From contig NZ_SHLA01000001.1 in NCBI RefSeq assembly GCF_004217565.1, forward strand, positions 3,472,001 through 3,536,000: DNA of 64,000 bases, written 5' to 3'. The notes under the pieces were generated by a model that saw nothing but the letters and a program-made list of their open reading frames with translations, ran no database searches and was not told where the DNA came from. Positions 18,482 to 26,873 of the stretch are shown one piece after another. Source of the DNA: Zhihengliuella halotolerans. GTDB taxonomy: Bacteria; Actinomycetota; Actinomycetes; Actinomycetales; Micrococcaceae. Position 1 is the first letter of the stretch; each line of letters begins with the position of its first letter. A program made the position numbers and the translations under genes.

Positions 18482-20611
18482 ATGCACGCCTCACACAATT
18501 TTTGGAAGCGCACCAGCGTTGCCTGTGCCGCCACGGCCCTCGTCTTCGGGACCGCCTTTGTCGCCGCCCCGGCGGGCGCGGCCCCGACTGCCGCGGTACC
18601 GTCCGGAAACAACTCCGGCATCTCCCCCGAACTGGTGGAAATCTCGCCGAAGAGCGAGAAGAGCTCGGAACTACCGGATCCGGAGGGCCTCGAGGAGGCC
18701 GTCGAACGCGACCTGGGGACGTCACTCGAGGAATTCTTCGCCGCAGGGGAGGTCGCCAAAGCCGCCGCGGAGCTCAAGGCCGAGCTCGCCGACCAGGATC
18801 TGACGATCGAGGTCGTCGTCGAGGGAGACCGCGTACTGGCGTTGGCCGACCCCGATCAGCTGGACGCCGCCAAGGCTGCCTTGAAGGACCTCACGGAGGG
18901 CGTCGACGTCGACGTCGAGCTCCGCAGCACCGAACACGCCGTGGAAGCCGACGCGCAGGCCGAAGCCGAGACCACAGCTCCGGAGGCCGTGCCGTCTCAT
19001 AGCGGGCAGCAGACTTCGGACAAGTCTGCCGCGCAGAAGCGGGCCGTCGCGGCCGGCTCCGTAGAGTCTTTGATCGCGGCATACACCGCCGAATTCGGGC
19101 TTGCGAACCTGCAGTCGATCACGACCGACGGCGGCCGCTTCGTGATCCGGACGGGCGACCTCGAGGAAACCGGTCCGGCGGACGTTGCGGATCAAAATTC
19201 CGATTCTGCGGGAGCGTCCGCCGAAGAGTTCGCCGACCAGTACACGAACGTCGTCGTGGAGGCCGTCTCGGGCCCGGCCGAGCCGTTCGGTGAGAACGAC
19301 CTCGTCGGGGGCATGCCATTCGGCCAGTCTGCGGACGGCGTCAATTGGGACGTCTGCTCGACCGGTTTCACCGGGTTCGATGCCGCTGGCAACGACGCCG
19401 TCATCTCCGCCGGTCACTGCAGCAACGACGGCGACGTCGTTGGACCACTGAATCTGCTGGACCAGCAGGGTGAACCAGATAACTTCAACGGTCCCGCACA
19501 GGTTTTGGGCAGCTTCGGATTCTCGCAGTTCGGCGGCGCAGGCCACAGCCCATCCACCTACCCGGAGCCCGACAATGTGGGCACCGACATCGCCGTGATC
19601 GACGACATCAACCCGGAACTGGTTCCGCAGGCGACGGTCTCCGACTGGTCGACCGCACCGGACATCACGGAGGCCGGGCCGAGCGTGACCGACGTCGCGG
19701 AGCCGGTCATCGGAGCCGAAGTATGCAAGTCCGGTCGCACCACCGGCTGGACGTGCGGGACGATCGAAGGCATTGGCGTCTTCTTCATCGCCGGCCACGA
19801 CTACGAGAACGACGAGAACGACATCCGGGCCGTCCAGGGCTTCAGCTCGGACGATCTGGAGGCCTCCGAGGGCGACTCGGGCGGATCGATGATTTCCGGC
19901 ACCGTCGCGATCGGCGTGATCAGCGGTGGCAGCGATTCGATGACGTTCGGCACGGGCCTTGTCGACGGGCTCAGCTACACCGACGACTACTCGGTGCGAC
20001 TGCATCTCGAGTCGCCGGAGATCACCTCGGTCTCCGACGGGGAAGAGGTCGAAGCCGGTGAGTCCATCTCCGGTGTCGTCGCCGACGCTGCGTCCGGGAC
20101 CCAGGTGGTCGTCCGTTCCACGGGCAAGTCCCCGGCGGCCTATCCGGTCAAGCGCGACGGATCGTTCGCCATCCCGGCACCCGATGAACCGGGCACCTAC
20201 CGGTTCAACGTGCAGGCGCGCAACGGTTTCAGCACGTCCGGTGTGACTGGCCACTCCGTTCTCGTCGTCGAGGCCGAGCCGACCCCTACCGAGAAGCCGA
20301 CGGAGTCCGCACCACCGTCGGAGTCGCCGAGTGAGTCCTCGAAGCCGTCCGAGAACCCGAGCGAATCGGCGGAACCGTCGGAGAAGCCTTCGGAGTCCAC
20401 GACCCCGAGTGACTCCGCGAAGCCTTCGGAGAAGCCGACCACCTCGGCTCCGGCGCCGAAGCCGACCCAGGACGACGACGGCGGTGGCGGGGGCCGGTTG
20501 CCCGATACCGGTGCATCGAACGGCATGAAGGTCGCCGCGGCACTTGGCGGTTCGATGGCCGCGGCCGGTGCGCTGCTGCTGATGCTGCGTCGTCCGGCAC
20601 GCCGTCACTGA
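18482..20611 (+). CDS. Secreted S1 (alpha-lytic type) protease with LPDTG cell-wall anchor
   Basis: A 709-residue exported serine protease. After a signal peptide (about 1-35, cleavage near PAGAA) comes a long acidic pro-region (about 40-280) with two blocks resembling alpha-lytic protease prodomain modules. The catalytic domain (about 285-510) has the triad H312 (ISAGHC), D369 (GTDIAVID) and S466 (EGDSGGSM), and SGRTTGWTCGTI. An Ig-like module (about 515-600) precedes a Ser/Pro/Glu repeat stalk (about 602-665, units such as PSESPSES and EKPSEST). The end is a sortase signal LPDTG at 673-677, a hydrophobic helix and RRPARRH. The protein is therefore likely displayed on the wall by sortase. 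The ATG at 18482 lies 9 nt after AGAAAGAG; GTG 18476 is an alternative. Confidence 0.92.
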   Translation: MHASHNFWKRTSVACAATALVFGTAFVAAPAGAAPTAAVPSGNNSGISPELVEISPKSEKSSELPDPEGLEEAVERDLGTSLEEFFAAGEVAKAAAELKAELADQDLTIEVVVEGDRVLALADPDQLDAAKAALKDLTEGVDVDVELRSTEHAVEADAQAEAETTAPEAVPSHSGQQTSDKSAAQKRAVAAGSVESLIAAYTAEFGLANLQSITTDGGRFVIRTGDLEETGPADVADQNSDSAGASAEEFADQYTNVVVEAVSGPAEPFGENDLVGGMPFGQSADGVNWDVCSTGFTGFDAAGNDAVISAGHCSNDGDVVGPLNLLDQQGEPDNFNGPAQVLGSFGFSQFGGAGHSPSTYPEPDNVGTDIAVIDDINPELVPQATVSDWSTAPDITEAGPSVTDVAEPVIGAEVCKSGRTTGWTCGTIEGIGVFFIAGHDYENDENDIRAVQGFSSDDLEASEGDSGGSMISGTVAIGVISGGSDSMTFGTGLVDGLSYTDDYSVRLHLESPEITSVSDGEEVEAGESISGVVADAASGTQVVVRSTGKSPAAYPVKRDGSFAIPAPDEPGTYRFNVQARNGFSTSGVTGHSVLVVEAEPTPTEKPTESAPPSESPSESSKPSENPSESAEPSEKPSESTTPSDSAKPSEKPTTSAPAPKPTQDDDGGGGGRLPDTGASNGMKVAAALGGSMAAAGALLLMLRRPARRH

Positions 20612-20633
20612 CAGGCGTACCCTTAACTGAATA

Positions 20634-20657
20634 GCCCCGCCGTTTCGGCGGCGGGGC
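20634..20657 (+). terminator. Hairpin between protease and lipoprotein genes
   Basis: A perfect 9-bp stem GCCCCGCCG / CGGCGGGGC with loop TTTCGG and no T-tract lies 22 nt after the protease stop. It could attenuate transcription into the downstream lipoprotein gene. Confidence 0.6.
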
Positions 20658-20703
20658 GCGGCGAGCCGCCGCACCCGGAATATCAGCCGAGGAGGAGAGA
20701 GCC

Positions 20704-21276
20704 GTGAAACGCTCGAAAACCACCAAAGCACTTGCTCTGGCAGGCCTCGGCCTGACCGCAGCAGCACTGTCCGGGTGCGGCGGCTCTGCCGTTGCCGGGA
20801 TGGAGAGCGAGGAACCCCGGCGGAGCGCTGAGGTGCAGCCCGATATCCCCATGGAGGCTGTCGTGGAACCACACAAGCGCAGCGGCGAGCTCACCGTGCT
20901 GAGCAGCCGGATCAAAGAGTCCGTCGGAGTCGAGGCCTTCGGCCAGAGCTGGATCGAGGACGGCACGCTGCACGTGGCCGTCACCACGGAGGATGCCGCC
21001 GCGATCGTGACGGAGTCGGGCGCCACCTCCCACCTCGTCCGTTTCAGCGAGGCCGATCTCATGGACGCCGCTCGTTCCGTCATGGCGTGGAGCGCTGGGC
21101 AGCCCGGGGCGCCGGGGGCCCTCGGGCGGATCTCCATTGACGCCGTCGGTGAGCGCATCGTCGTCGGCGTCGCGCCCGGGAGCGCGGATCAGATCGCCGT
21201 GGCCTTTGACGCGAGCATCGCCGGCGACGTGGACGTTGAGTTCGAGCCGACCGGCGGCCCGGCCAAGACCTACTGA
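20704..21276 (+). CDS. Lipoprotein with protease-prodomain-like C-terminus
   Basis: A 190-residue predicted lipoprotein: basic N-terminus, hydrophobic core and lipobox L-S-G-C with the lipidated cysteine at C25. The mature part has two beta-alpha segments, GTLHVAVTTEDAAAIV (about 92-107) and ISIDAVGERIVVGVAPGSAD (about 143-162), the latter followed by DVDVEFEPTG. This pattern of a paired strand ending in V-D-V-E resembles alpha-lytic protease pro-regions, including that of the S1 protease immediately upstream. That likeness is my visual judgement, not an alignment. The GTG start has AGGAGAG upstream. It may chaperone or inhibit the neighbouring protease; the function is unproven. Confidence 0.65.
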   Translation: MKRSKTTKALALAGLGLTAAALSGCGGSAVAGMESEEPRRSAEVQPDIPMEAVVEPHKRSGELTVLSSRIKESVGVEAFGQSWIEDGTLHVAVTTEDAAAIVTESGATSHLVRFSEADLMDAARSVMAWSAGQPGAPGALGRISIDAVGERIVVGVAPGSADQIAVAFDASIAGDVDVEFEPTGGPAKTY

Positions 21277-21300
21277 ACAGAACGACGCCGAACACACTGA

Positions 21301-21345
21301 TGGCGGCGGACCCCCGGCTCTGCCAGAAGAGGGGATCCGCCGCCA
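21301..21345. terminator. Convergent terminator between lipoprotein and aceB
   Basis: A 15-nt near-perfect inverted repeat (TGGCGGCGGACCCCC / GGGGATCCGCCGCCA) with a 15-nt loop lies between two converging genes. Confidence 0.7.
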
Positions 21346-21366
21346 CGTTCGTGTCGTGCGGGCGCG

Positions 21367-23004
21367 TCAGGCGTTCTGCAACTGCTCCTTGCGCGACCGG
21401 CACAGGTACTTGTTGTACGCGGGCAGGGTCAGGAAGTCCGGGAAGTCCTCCGCCAGGGCGGAGGCCTCGAAGATCTCCCGGGCCTCGTCGAAGCGATCAC
21501 CGTCGAACCGTTCGATGCGCCCGAACTCGTCCTCGGTCCGCTCCTGAACGTACTCGCGGGTGATGACGTCGCCGTCGTCCGTCACCGCCCCCTGCTGAAT
21601 CCACTGCCACAGCTGGGAGCGCGAGATCTCCGCCGTCGCGGCGTCCTCCATCAGGTTCTGCAGGGCCACGGCGCCGTTGCCGCGCAGCCAGGACTCGATG
21701 TAGCGGATGCCGATCTCCACGTTGCTGCGCACGCCGTGCTCCGTGATCAGGCCCGGTGTGCTGGCCACGTCCAGCAGCGCCACGTCGTCCGGGGTCACGT
21801 CCTCGCGCAGGCGGGACACCTGGTTCGGCGCCGAGCCGAGCACCCCGTCGAACACTTCGCGGGCCACCGGCACCAGGTCCGGGTGGGCCACCCATGAGCC
21901 GTCGAAGCCGTCGTTGGCCTCCCGGGTCTTGTCGGCGGTCACCTTCTCGAAGGCGACGGCGTTCGCCGCCTCGTCCCGGCGGTTCGGGATGAACGCCGCC
22001 ATGCCGCCGATCGCCATCGCGCCGCGGCGGTGGCAGGCCCGCACCAGCTGCTCGGTGTAGGCGCGCATGAACGGGGCTGTCATCGTCACCATGGAACGGT
22101 CCGGCAGCACGAACCGCGGGCCGCGCTCCCGGAAGTTCTTGATGACCGAGAAGATGTAGTCCCAGCGCCCGGCGTTCAGGCCGGCCGCGTGCTCGCGCAG
22201 CTCGTAGAGGATCTCCTCCATCTCGAACGCCGCGGTGATCGTCTCGATCAGCACGGTGGCCCGGATCGTGCCCTGCTCGATGCCGATGTAGTCCTGGGCG
22301 AACACGAACACGTCGTTCCAGAGGCGCGCTTCCTGATGACTCTCCAGCTTTGGCAGGTAGAAGTACGGACCGCGGCCCATCTCGATCAGCCGCTTGGCGT
22401 TGTGGAAGAAGTGCAGTCCGAAGTCGACGAGGGCGCCCGCCATGGGCGCGTCGGCGATCGTCAAGTGCTTCTCGGGCAGGTGCCAGCCGCGCGGTCGGAC
22501 AACGATCGTCGGCAGGTCGGTCAGTTGCTCACCGGAGAGCCGGTACTCCTTGCCCTCCTCCGTCGTGAAGTCGATGCGGCGGTCGAGCACGCGCTGCAGG
22601 TTGACTTGGCCCTTGATCACGTTGCGCCAGTTTGGCGTGAGCGAGTCCTCCATGTCCGCCAGCCAGACCTTGGCGCCCGAATTCAGGGCGTTGATCGTCA
22701 TCTTGCGGTCGGTCGGCCCGGTGATCTCGACGCGACGGTCCTCGAGGCCCGGCGCGATGGGCGCCACCTGCCACGAGGAGTCCTCGCGGATGTGCTGCGT
22801 CTCGGGCAGGAACTTCGGGTCTCGACCGCGGGAGATCGACCGGCGGCGCTCCTCGCGGGCCCGCAGCAGTTCCAGCCGCCGGCCGTCGAACCGGGTGTGC
22901 AGCTCCCGGAGGAAGTCGATGGCTTCCGGGGTCATGATGCGCTCCTGGTCGCACACCGGTGGGCCGGACAGGGTCATTCCGTTGATGGTGATGGGGGAGT
23001 TCAT
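21367..23004 (-). CDS. aceB: Malate synthase A
   Basis: Condenses glyoxylate with acetyl-CoA to malate, the second step of the glyoxylate shunt. At 545 residues it is the short A-type isoform, not the roughly 720-residue G type. Family landmarks in order are WLADMEDSLTPNW (about 115), RPRGWHLPEKH, LPKLESHQEARLWNDVF, the central ATVLIETITAAFEMEEILYE and WDYIFSVIKNFR, then GGMAAFIPNRRD, and GIRYIESWLRGNGAVALQNLMEDAATAEISR near the C-terminus. The terminal residues do not form a peroxisomal-type signal. It follows aceA on the same strand with a 76-nt gap that contains a strong hairpin. Confidence 0.96.
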   Translation of the reverse strand: MNSPITINGMTLSGPPVCDQERIMTPEAIDFLRELHTRFDGRRLELLRAREERRRSISRGRDPKFLPETQHIREDSSWQVAPIAPGLEDRRVEITGPTDRKMTINALNSGAKVWLADMEDSLTPNWRNVIKGQVNLQRVLDRRIDFTTEEGKEYRLSGEQLTDLPTIVVRPRGWHLPEKHLTIADAPMAGALVDFGLHFFHNAKRLIEMGRGPYFYLPKLESHQEARLWNDVFVFAQDYIGIEQGTIRATVLIETITAAFEMEEILYELREHAAGLNAGRWDYIFSVIKNFRERGPRFVLPDRSMVTMTAPFMRAYTEQLVRACHRRGAMAIGGMAAFIPNRRDEAANAVAFEKVTADKTREANDGFDGSWVAHPDLVPVAREVFDGVLGSAPNQVSRLREDVTPDDVALLDVASTPGLITEHGVRSNVEIGIRYIESWLRGNGAVALQNLMEDAATAEISRSQLWQWIQQGAVTDDGDVITREYVQERTEDEFGRIERFDGDRFDEAREIFEASALAEDFPDFLTLPAYNKYLCRSRKEQLQNA

Positions 23005-23034
23005 GATGAGAGTCCTTAGAAAACGTCGGGGGAG

Positions 23035-23065
23035 ACGACGGCGGCGGGCGAGCCGCCGCCGTCGT
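23035..23065 (-). terminator. Stem-loop between aceA and aceB
   Basis: A perfect 12-bp repeat ACGACGGCGGCG / CGCCGCCGTCGT with a 7-nt loop lies just after the aceA stop and ends about 30 nt before the aceB start. It may be a partial terminator or an mRNA-stabilising element that makes aceA more abundant than aceB. Confidence 0.6.
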
Positions 23066-23080
23066 GCTCGGAGAGAAAGA

Positions 23081-24379
23081 TCAGTGGAACTGGCCCTCTT
23101 CGGTGGATCCCACCAGGGCGAGCGTGGACGCTTCGGGGTTGAGCGCCGTGGAGATGGCGTCGAAGTAGCCGGTGCCGACTTCGCGCTGGTGCTTGGTCGC
23201 GGTGTAGCCGCGGGCCTCGGAAGCGAACTCGCGCTCCTGGAGGTCGACGTAGGCGGTCATGCCGTCGCGGGCGTAGCCGTGGGCCAGGTCGAACATCTCG
23301 TGGTTGAGGGCGTGGAAGCCGGCCAGGGTGATGAACTGGAACGTGAAGCCCATCGCGCCGAGCTCGCGCTGGAACTTGGCGATCGTCGCGTCGTCGAGGT
23401 GCTTGCGCCAGTTGAAGCTCGGCGAGCAGTTGTAGGCGAGCATCTGGTCGGGGTGCTCGGCCTTGACGGCCTCGGCGAAGCGCCGCGCCAGGTCCAGGTC
23501 GGGTGTGCCCGTCTCCATCCAGATCAGGTCGGAGTAGGGGGCGTAGGCCTTGGCTCGGGCGATGCACGGTTCGATGCCGTTGCGGACCTTGTAGAAGCCC
23601 TCGGCCGTGCGCTCGCCGGTGATGAACTCCTGGTCGCGCTCGTCGACGTCGGAGGTGATGAGGGTGGCAGCCTCCGCGTCGGTCCGGGCGATGATGACGC
23701 TCGGGGTCTCCGCGACGTCGGCCGCGAGGCGGGCCGCATTCAGCGTGCGGATGTGCTGCTGGGTCGGGATGAGCACCTTGCCGCCGAGGTGGCCGCACTT
23801 CTTCTCGCTCGCGAGCTGGTCCTCCCAGTGAACACCGGAGGCGCCCGCGCCGATCATCGACTTCATGAGCTCGTAGGCGTTGAGCGGACCGCCGAAGCCG
23901 GCCTCGGCGTCGGCGACGATCGGGACCAGCCAGTCCTCGACCGTGCTGATGCCCTCGGCGTGCTCGATCTGGTCGGCCCGCAGCAGCGCGTTGTTGATGC
24001 GGCGGACGACCTGCGGCACCGAGTTCGCCGGGTAGAGCGACTGGTCCGGGTACGTGTGGCCGGAGAGGTTTGCGTCGGCGGCGACCTGCCAGCCGGAGAG
24101 GTAGATGGCGCGGAGGCCGGCCTTGACCTGCTGGACGGCCTGGTTGCCGGTGAGGGCGCCGAGGGCGTTGGTGTAGCCGCCGGTCGGGGCCTCGGTGGTG
24201 AGCTGGTTCCACAGCTTCTCGGCGCCGCGGCGGGCCAGGGTGTGCTCTTCGCGGACCGTTCCCTGGAGCTTGACGACGTCCTCGGCCGTGTAGTCGCGGG
24301 TCGTGGAGTTCCAGCGGGGATTCGCATCCCACTCGAGCTTGAGCTGCTCGGTGCGGTTGCTGGCGGTGTTCTCACTCAT
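23081..24379 (-). CDS. aceA: Isocitrate lyase
   Basis: Cleaves isocitrate to succinate and glyoxylate, letting the cell grow on acetate, fatty acids or other C2 sources. The 432-residue protein shows the active-site loop [10 protein letters not shown] with catalytic C195, the metal-binding [10 protein letters not shown] and the [17 protein letters not shown] C-terminal lid. I chose ATG 24379 ([13 protein letters not shown]), 7 nt after AAAGGAG; a longer frame reaches 24598 but is not family-like. The upstream region holds candidate RamB-type and CRP/GlxR-type sites. Expression is probably induced by acetate, given the RamB-like regulator 8 kb away and family precedent. Confidence 0.96.
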   Translation of the reverse strand: MSENTASNRTEQLKLEWDANPRWNSTTRDYTAEDVVKLQGTVREEHTLARRGAEKLWNQLTTEAPTGGYTNALGALTGNQAVQQVKAGLRAIYLSGWQVAADANLSGHTYPDQSLYPANSVPQVVRRINNALLRADQIEHAEGISTVEDWLVPIVADAEAGFGGPLNAYELMKSMIGAGASGVHWEDQLASEKKCGHLGGKVLIPTQQHIRTLNAARLAADVAETPSVIIARTDAEAATLITSDVDERDQEFITGERTAEGFYKVRNGIEPCIARAKAYAPYSDLIWMETGTPDLDLARRFAEAVKAEHPDQMLAYNCSPSFNWRKHLDDATIAKFQRELGAMGFTFQFITLAGFHALNHEMFDLAHGYARDGMTAYVDLQEREFASEARGYTATKHQREVGTGYFDAISTALNPEASTLALVGSTEEGQFH

Positions 24380-24488
24380 CGTGTGCTCCTTTGCTTCGAG
24401 TTCGGAAGACCTCGCTGTCTTCCGCTGTTCTCGTCGTAGAAGCCACTTTTCTGCAGATGCAACCCCAAAACTAGTGCTTTCTCCTGTA

Positions 24489-24504
24489 AAGAAATGCGTT
24501 TCTT
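24489..24504. promoter_or_regulatory. Inverted repeat AAGAAA-TGCG-TTTCTT
   Basis: A perfect 6-bp inverted repeat with a 4-nt spacer, about 110 nt upstream of the aceA start. It is a candidate operator for a RamB-like regulator, which controls aceA in corynebacteria. The match to a known RamB motif is not established. Confidence 0.4.
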
Positions 24505-24581
24505 GCGGAAAGCGGCAGAAATTAAGAAGTCGTTTCCGGGGCTTGAAGATTCCGTGATGCAAGAAGTTGCTTCCAAAAAAC

Positions 24582-24597
24582 TGTGGTGTATCCCACA
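24582..24597. promoter_or_regulatory. CRP/GlxR-type binding site
   Basis: TGTGGTGTATCCCACA matches the actinobacterial GlxR/CRP consensus TGTGANNTANNTCACA at all positions except a symmetric A-to-G and T-to-C pair. GlxR is known to act on aceA/aceB in Corynebacterium. It lies about 200 nt upstream of aceA and 170 nt upstream of the deaminase gene. Confidence 0.55.
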
Positions 24598-24767
24598 TCA
24601 GACTGCTACTCTCAACTTGTCTATGGCGGGCACCCGCGGTTTCGGGTCGCTATCTACCGGGCGCTAAACCAATCCTTTTCAGCCGACGGGCTGTGTCGGA
24701 GCTCGGGTCGCCGCTGGTGCCTTCGGGGTCCTCTGACCGGCACGTCGCGAACTCGAGGAGTCGCACG

Positions 24768-25256
24768 ATGAGCGTCAACACCCCCACCGGCCACGACTAT
24801 CTGTCGATGGCCATCGACATCGCCACGACCAACGTCCACAACGACGGCGGTCCGTTCGGCGCCGTCGTCGTCGCCCCCGACGGGCGCACGTTCTCCGGCG
24901 TCAACCGGGTCACCGCGAACAACGACCCGACCGCCCACGCCGAAGTGGTGGCCATCCGCGCCGCCGCGAGTGCTCTGGGCACTTTCGACCTGAGCGGCAG
25001 CACGCTGTACTCCAGCTGCGAGCCGTGCCCCATGTGCCTCGCGTCCTCGCTCTGGGCGCGGATCGACAGGGTCGTCTTCGCCGCCGACCGCCACGATGCG
25101 GCCAGCGCCGGCTTCGACGACGCCGTCTTCTACGGCTACTTCGACCCCGACGGCGACCAGAGCCTCATGCCCGTCGAGCGTCGCAGGGCGGGTCCGGAGG
25201 AGCATCTGGCGCCCTTCCGTGCCTGGAGTGACCTCGAGACCCGGATCGATTACTGA
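24768..25256 (+). CDS. Guanine deaminase-like nucleoside/base deaminase
   Basis: A 162-residue zinc enzyme of the cytidine-deaminase-like fold. The metal and catalytic residues are visible as H57 and E59 in TAHAEVVAIRAA and C87 and C90 in EPCPMC. The C-terminal YGYFDPDG and the overall size resemble the B. subtilis GuaD-type guanine deaminase, which converts guanine to xanthine, rather than the tRNA adenosine deaminase TadA. The next genes encode a purine permease and xanthine dehydrogenase, so a guanine-to-xanthine role fits well. The start ATG has GAGGAG 7 nt upstream. Guanine specificity is inferred from the context and family look. Confidence 0.85.
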   Translation: MSVNTPTGHDYLSMAIDIATTNVHNDGGPFGAVVVAPDGRTFSGVNRVTANNDPTAHAEVVAIRAAASALGTFDLSGSTLYSSCEPCPMCLASSLWARIDRVVFAADRHDAASAGFDDAVFYGYFDPDGDQSLMPVERRRAGPEEHLAPFRAWSDLETRIDY

Positions 25257-25270
25257 GGCGGGGCTGAACC

Positions 25271-26791
25271 ATGGCTATCACCGATCACTCGCAGCCGCAG
25301 CCGCGGGACACCGGCAAGAGCCGCGGGGCCAACGCCGGTTCCCCGCCCCCCGGTGGCGGGCCCGCGAGCGCCGTTGTCGACAAGTTCTTCCGCATCACCG
25401 AGCGCGGATCCACGCTGTCGCGCGAATTCCGCGGCGGCATCGTCACGTTCTTCACGATGGCCTACATCGTGATCCTCAACCCGCTCATCCTGGGCGGGTT
25501 CGGCCCCGACGCGGCCCCGGTCGATGCGGCCGGCGGCTGGCTCCCGGCCGCGCAGGTCGGGGCCATGACGGGCCTGACCGCCGGCGCGATGACCATCCTC
25601 TTCGGCCTCGTCGCGAACCTGCCGTTTGGCCTCGCCGCCGGCCTCGGCATCAACTCCTTCCTGGCCGTCTCCGTGATCCAGGACGTCACCTGGCCCGAGG
25701 CCATGGGCCTCGTCGTCATCAACGGCGTGCTGATCGTCATTTTCGGGCTGACGGGCATCCGGACAGCGATCTTCCGGGCGATCCCCAAGGACCTCAAGGC
25801 CGCCATCACCGTCGGCATCGGCCTGTTCATCACGTTCATCGGGTTCGTCGATTCCGGCTTCGTGACCCGCACGCCCGGCGGTCCACCCGTCCAGTTGGGC
25901 GACGGCGGCTCCATCGTCTCCGTGCCGACGATTATCTTCGTCGTCGGGCTGCTCATCATGGGCGCGCTCGTGGCTCGCGGCGTCCAGGGCGGGATCCTCA
26001 TTGGCATCGTCGTCGCCACCGCGCTCGCCGCGGTCGTCGAGGCCGTGTTCAAGATCGGTCCGGCCTCCGACGCCAACCCCCACGGCTGGCACCTGAACTC
26101 CCCGGTGCTCTCGGGGCAGATCGTCGCGGTGCCTGACCTGAGCCTGGCGGGCGAGTTCGACCTGTTCGGCGCGTTTTCGCGGATCGGCGTGCTGGCCGCG
26201 ACGATGCTCGTCTTCACGCTGGTCTTCACCAACTTCTTCGACGCCATGGGTACGATGACCGGCCTCGCGAAGAACGCCGGGCTGGCCCACAAGGACGGCA
26301 CGTTCCCGCGCCTGAAGGCGGCGTTCGTCGTCGAGGGCCTCGGCGCCGTCGCCGGCGGCATGGGCTCCTCGTCCTCGAACACGGTCTACGTGGATTCGGC
26401 CGCCGGTATCGGCGAGGGCGCCCGCACCGGGCTCGCCGCCGTGGTCACCGGGGCGTTGTTCCTCGTCTCGATGTTCTTCACGCCGCTGACTTCGGTGGTC
26501 CCCATCGAGGTCGCCGCCGCAGCTCTGGTGCTGGTCGGCACACTCATGTGCACGCAGATCCGCGAGATCAATTTCAAGAAGTTCTCGACAGCTCTGCCGT
26601 CGTTCCTGACGCTGGTGACGATGCCGCTGACCTACTCGATCGCCAACGGCATCGGCGTCGGCTTCATCGCGTGGGTCGTCATCAACACCGCTGCCGGCCG
26701 CTACAAGAAGATCCACCCGCTGATGTGGGTCGTGGCCGTCGGATTCCTGGTCTACTTCGCGCGCGGACCCATCACGGTCTTCCTCGAGTAG
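25271..26791 (+). CDS. AzgA-type (NCS2) purine permease
   Basis: A 506-residue membrane protein of the guanine/hypoxanthine permease family (AzgA/PbuG group of NCS2). The signature segments are FFRITERGSTLSREFRGGIVTFFTMAYIVILNP near the N-terminus (given here as a landmark at about 38-70), GLGINSFLA (about 125), TNFFDAMGTMTGLAKNAG (about 318-335) and GSSSSNTVYVDSAAGIGEGARTG (about 362-384). There are 12-14 predicted helices. It takes up guanine, hypoxanthine or adenine by proton symport in characterised relatives. It lies 14 nt after the deaminase gene, so they form one operon. A short hairpin follows. Confidence 0.92.
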   Translation: MAITDHSQPQPRDTGKSRGANAGSPPPGGGPASAVVDKFFRITERGSTLSREFRGGIVTFFTMAYIVILNPLILGGFGPDAAPVDAAGGWLPAAQVGAMTGLTAGAMTILFGLVANLPFGLAAGLGINSFLAVSVIQDVTWPEAMGLVVINGVLIVIFGLTGIRTAIFRAIPKDLKAAITVGIGLFITFIGFVDSGFVTRTPGGPPVQLGDGGSIVSVPTIIFVVGLLIMGALVARGVQGGILIGIVVATALAAVVEAVFKIGPASDANPHGWHLNSPVLSGQIVAVPDLSLAGEFDLFGAFSRIGVLAATMLVFTLVFTNFFDAMGTMTGLAKNAGLAHKDGTFPRLKAAFVVEGLGAVAGGMGSSSSNTVYVDSAAGIGEGARTGLAAVVTGALFLVSMFFTPLTSVVPIEVAAAALVLVGTLMCTQIREINFKKFSTALPSFLTLVTMPLTYSIANGIGVGFIAWVVINTAAGRYKKIHPLMWVVAVGFLVYFARGPITVFLE

Positions 26792-26792
26792 G

Positions 26793-26818
26793 CGCCCCGC
26801 CCGCACCGTCACGGGGCG
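26793..26818 (+). terminator. Hairpin after purine permease gene
   Basis: A 7-bp stem CGCCCCG / CGGGGCG with a 12-nt loop begins at the permease stop. There is no T-tract, so this is a modest candidate. Confidence 0.45.
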
Positions 26819-26826
26819 TGTGACCC

Positions 26827-26873
26827 TTGACACCGGCGGGGGCATGGACTTTACTTTTCAGACCAATGAAAAG
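26827..26873 (+). promoter_or_regulatory. Promoter and operator of the xanthine dehydrogenase operon
   Basis: TTGACA at 26827 is followed after exactly 17 nt by TTTACT at 26850. A perfect inverted repeat CTTTTCA-GACCAA-TGAAAAG (26854-26873) overlaps the -10 and start-site region and would be well placed for a repressor. The regulator is not identified; no local repressor gene stands next to it. Confidence 0.6.

Larger units (their letters stand above)
24380..24767. promoter_or_regulatory. Divergent control region of aceA and the guanine deaminase gene
   Basis: This 388-nt region carries no convincing ORF and is conspicuously AT-richer between about 24430 and 24600. It contains the inverted repeat AAGAAA-N4-TTTCTT, a CRP/GlxR-like 16-mer, and several T/C-rich half sites such as TTTCCGCAAG on the minus strand. 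It is the likely regulatory hub for the glyoxylate shunt on one side and purine use on the other. Confidence 0.6.

Noticed and set aside
20280-20450. Repeated TCGGAG/CCGAG units considered as a CRISPR-like or minisatellite array
   Set aside because: They encode the Ser/Pro/Glu stalk of the wall-anchored protease; there are no regular spacers.
18722-20872. A 716-codon minus-strand frame opposite the S1 protease
   Set aside because: Same artefact; the plus strand has a signal peptide, catalytic triad and LPDTG in order.
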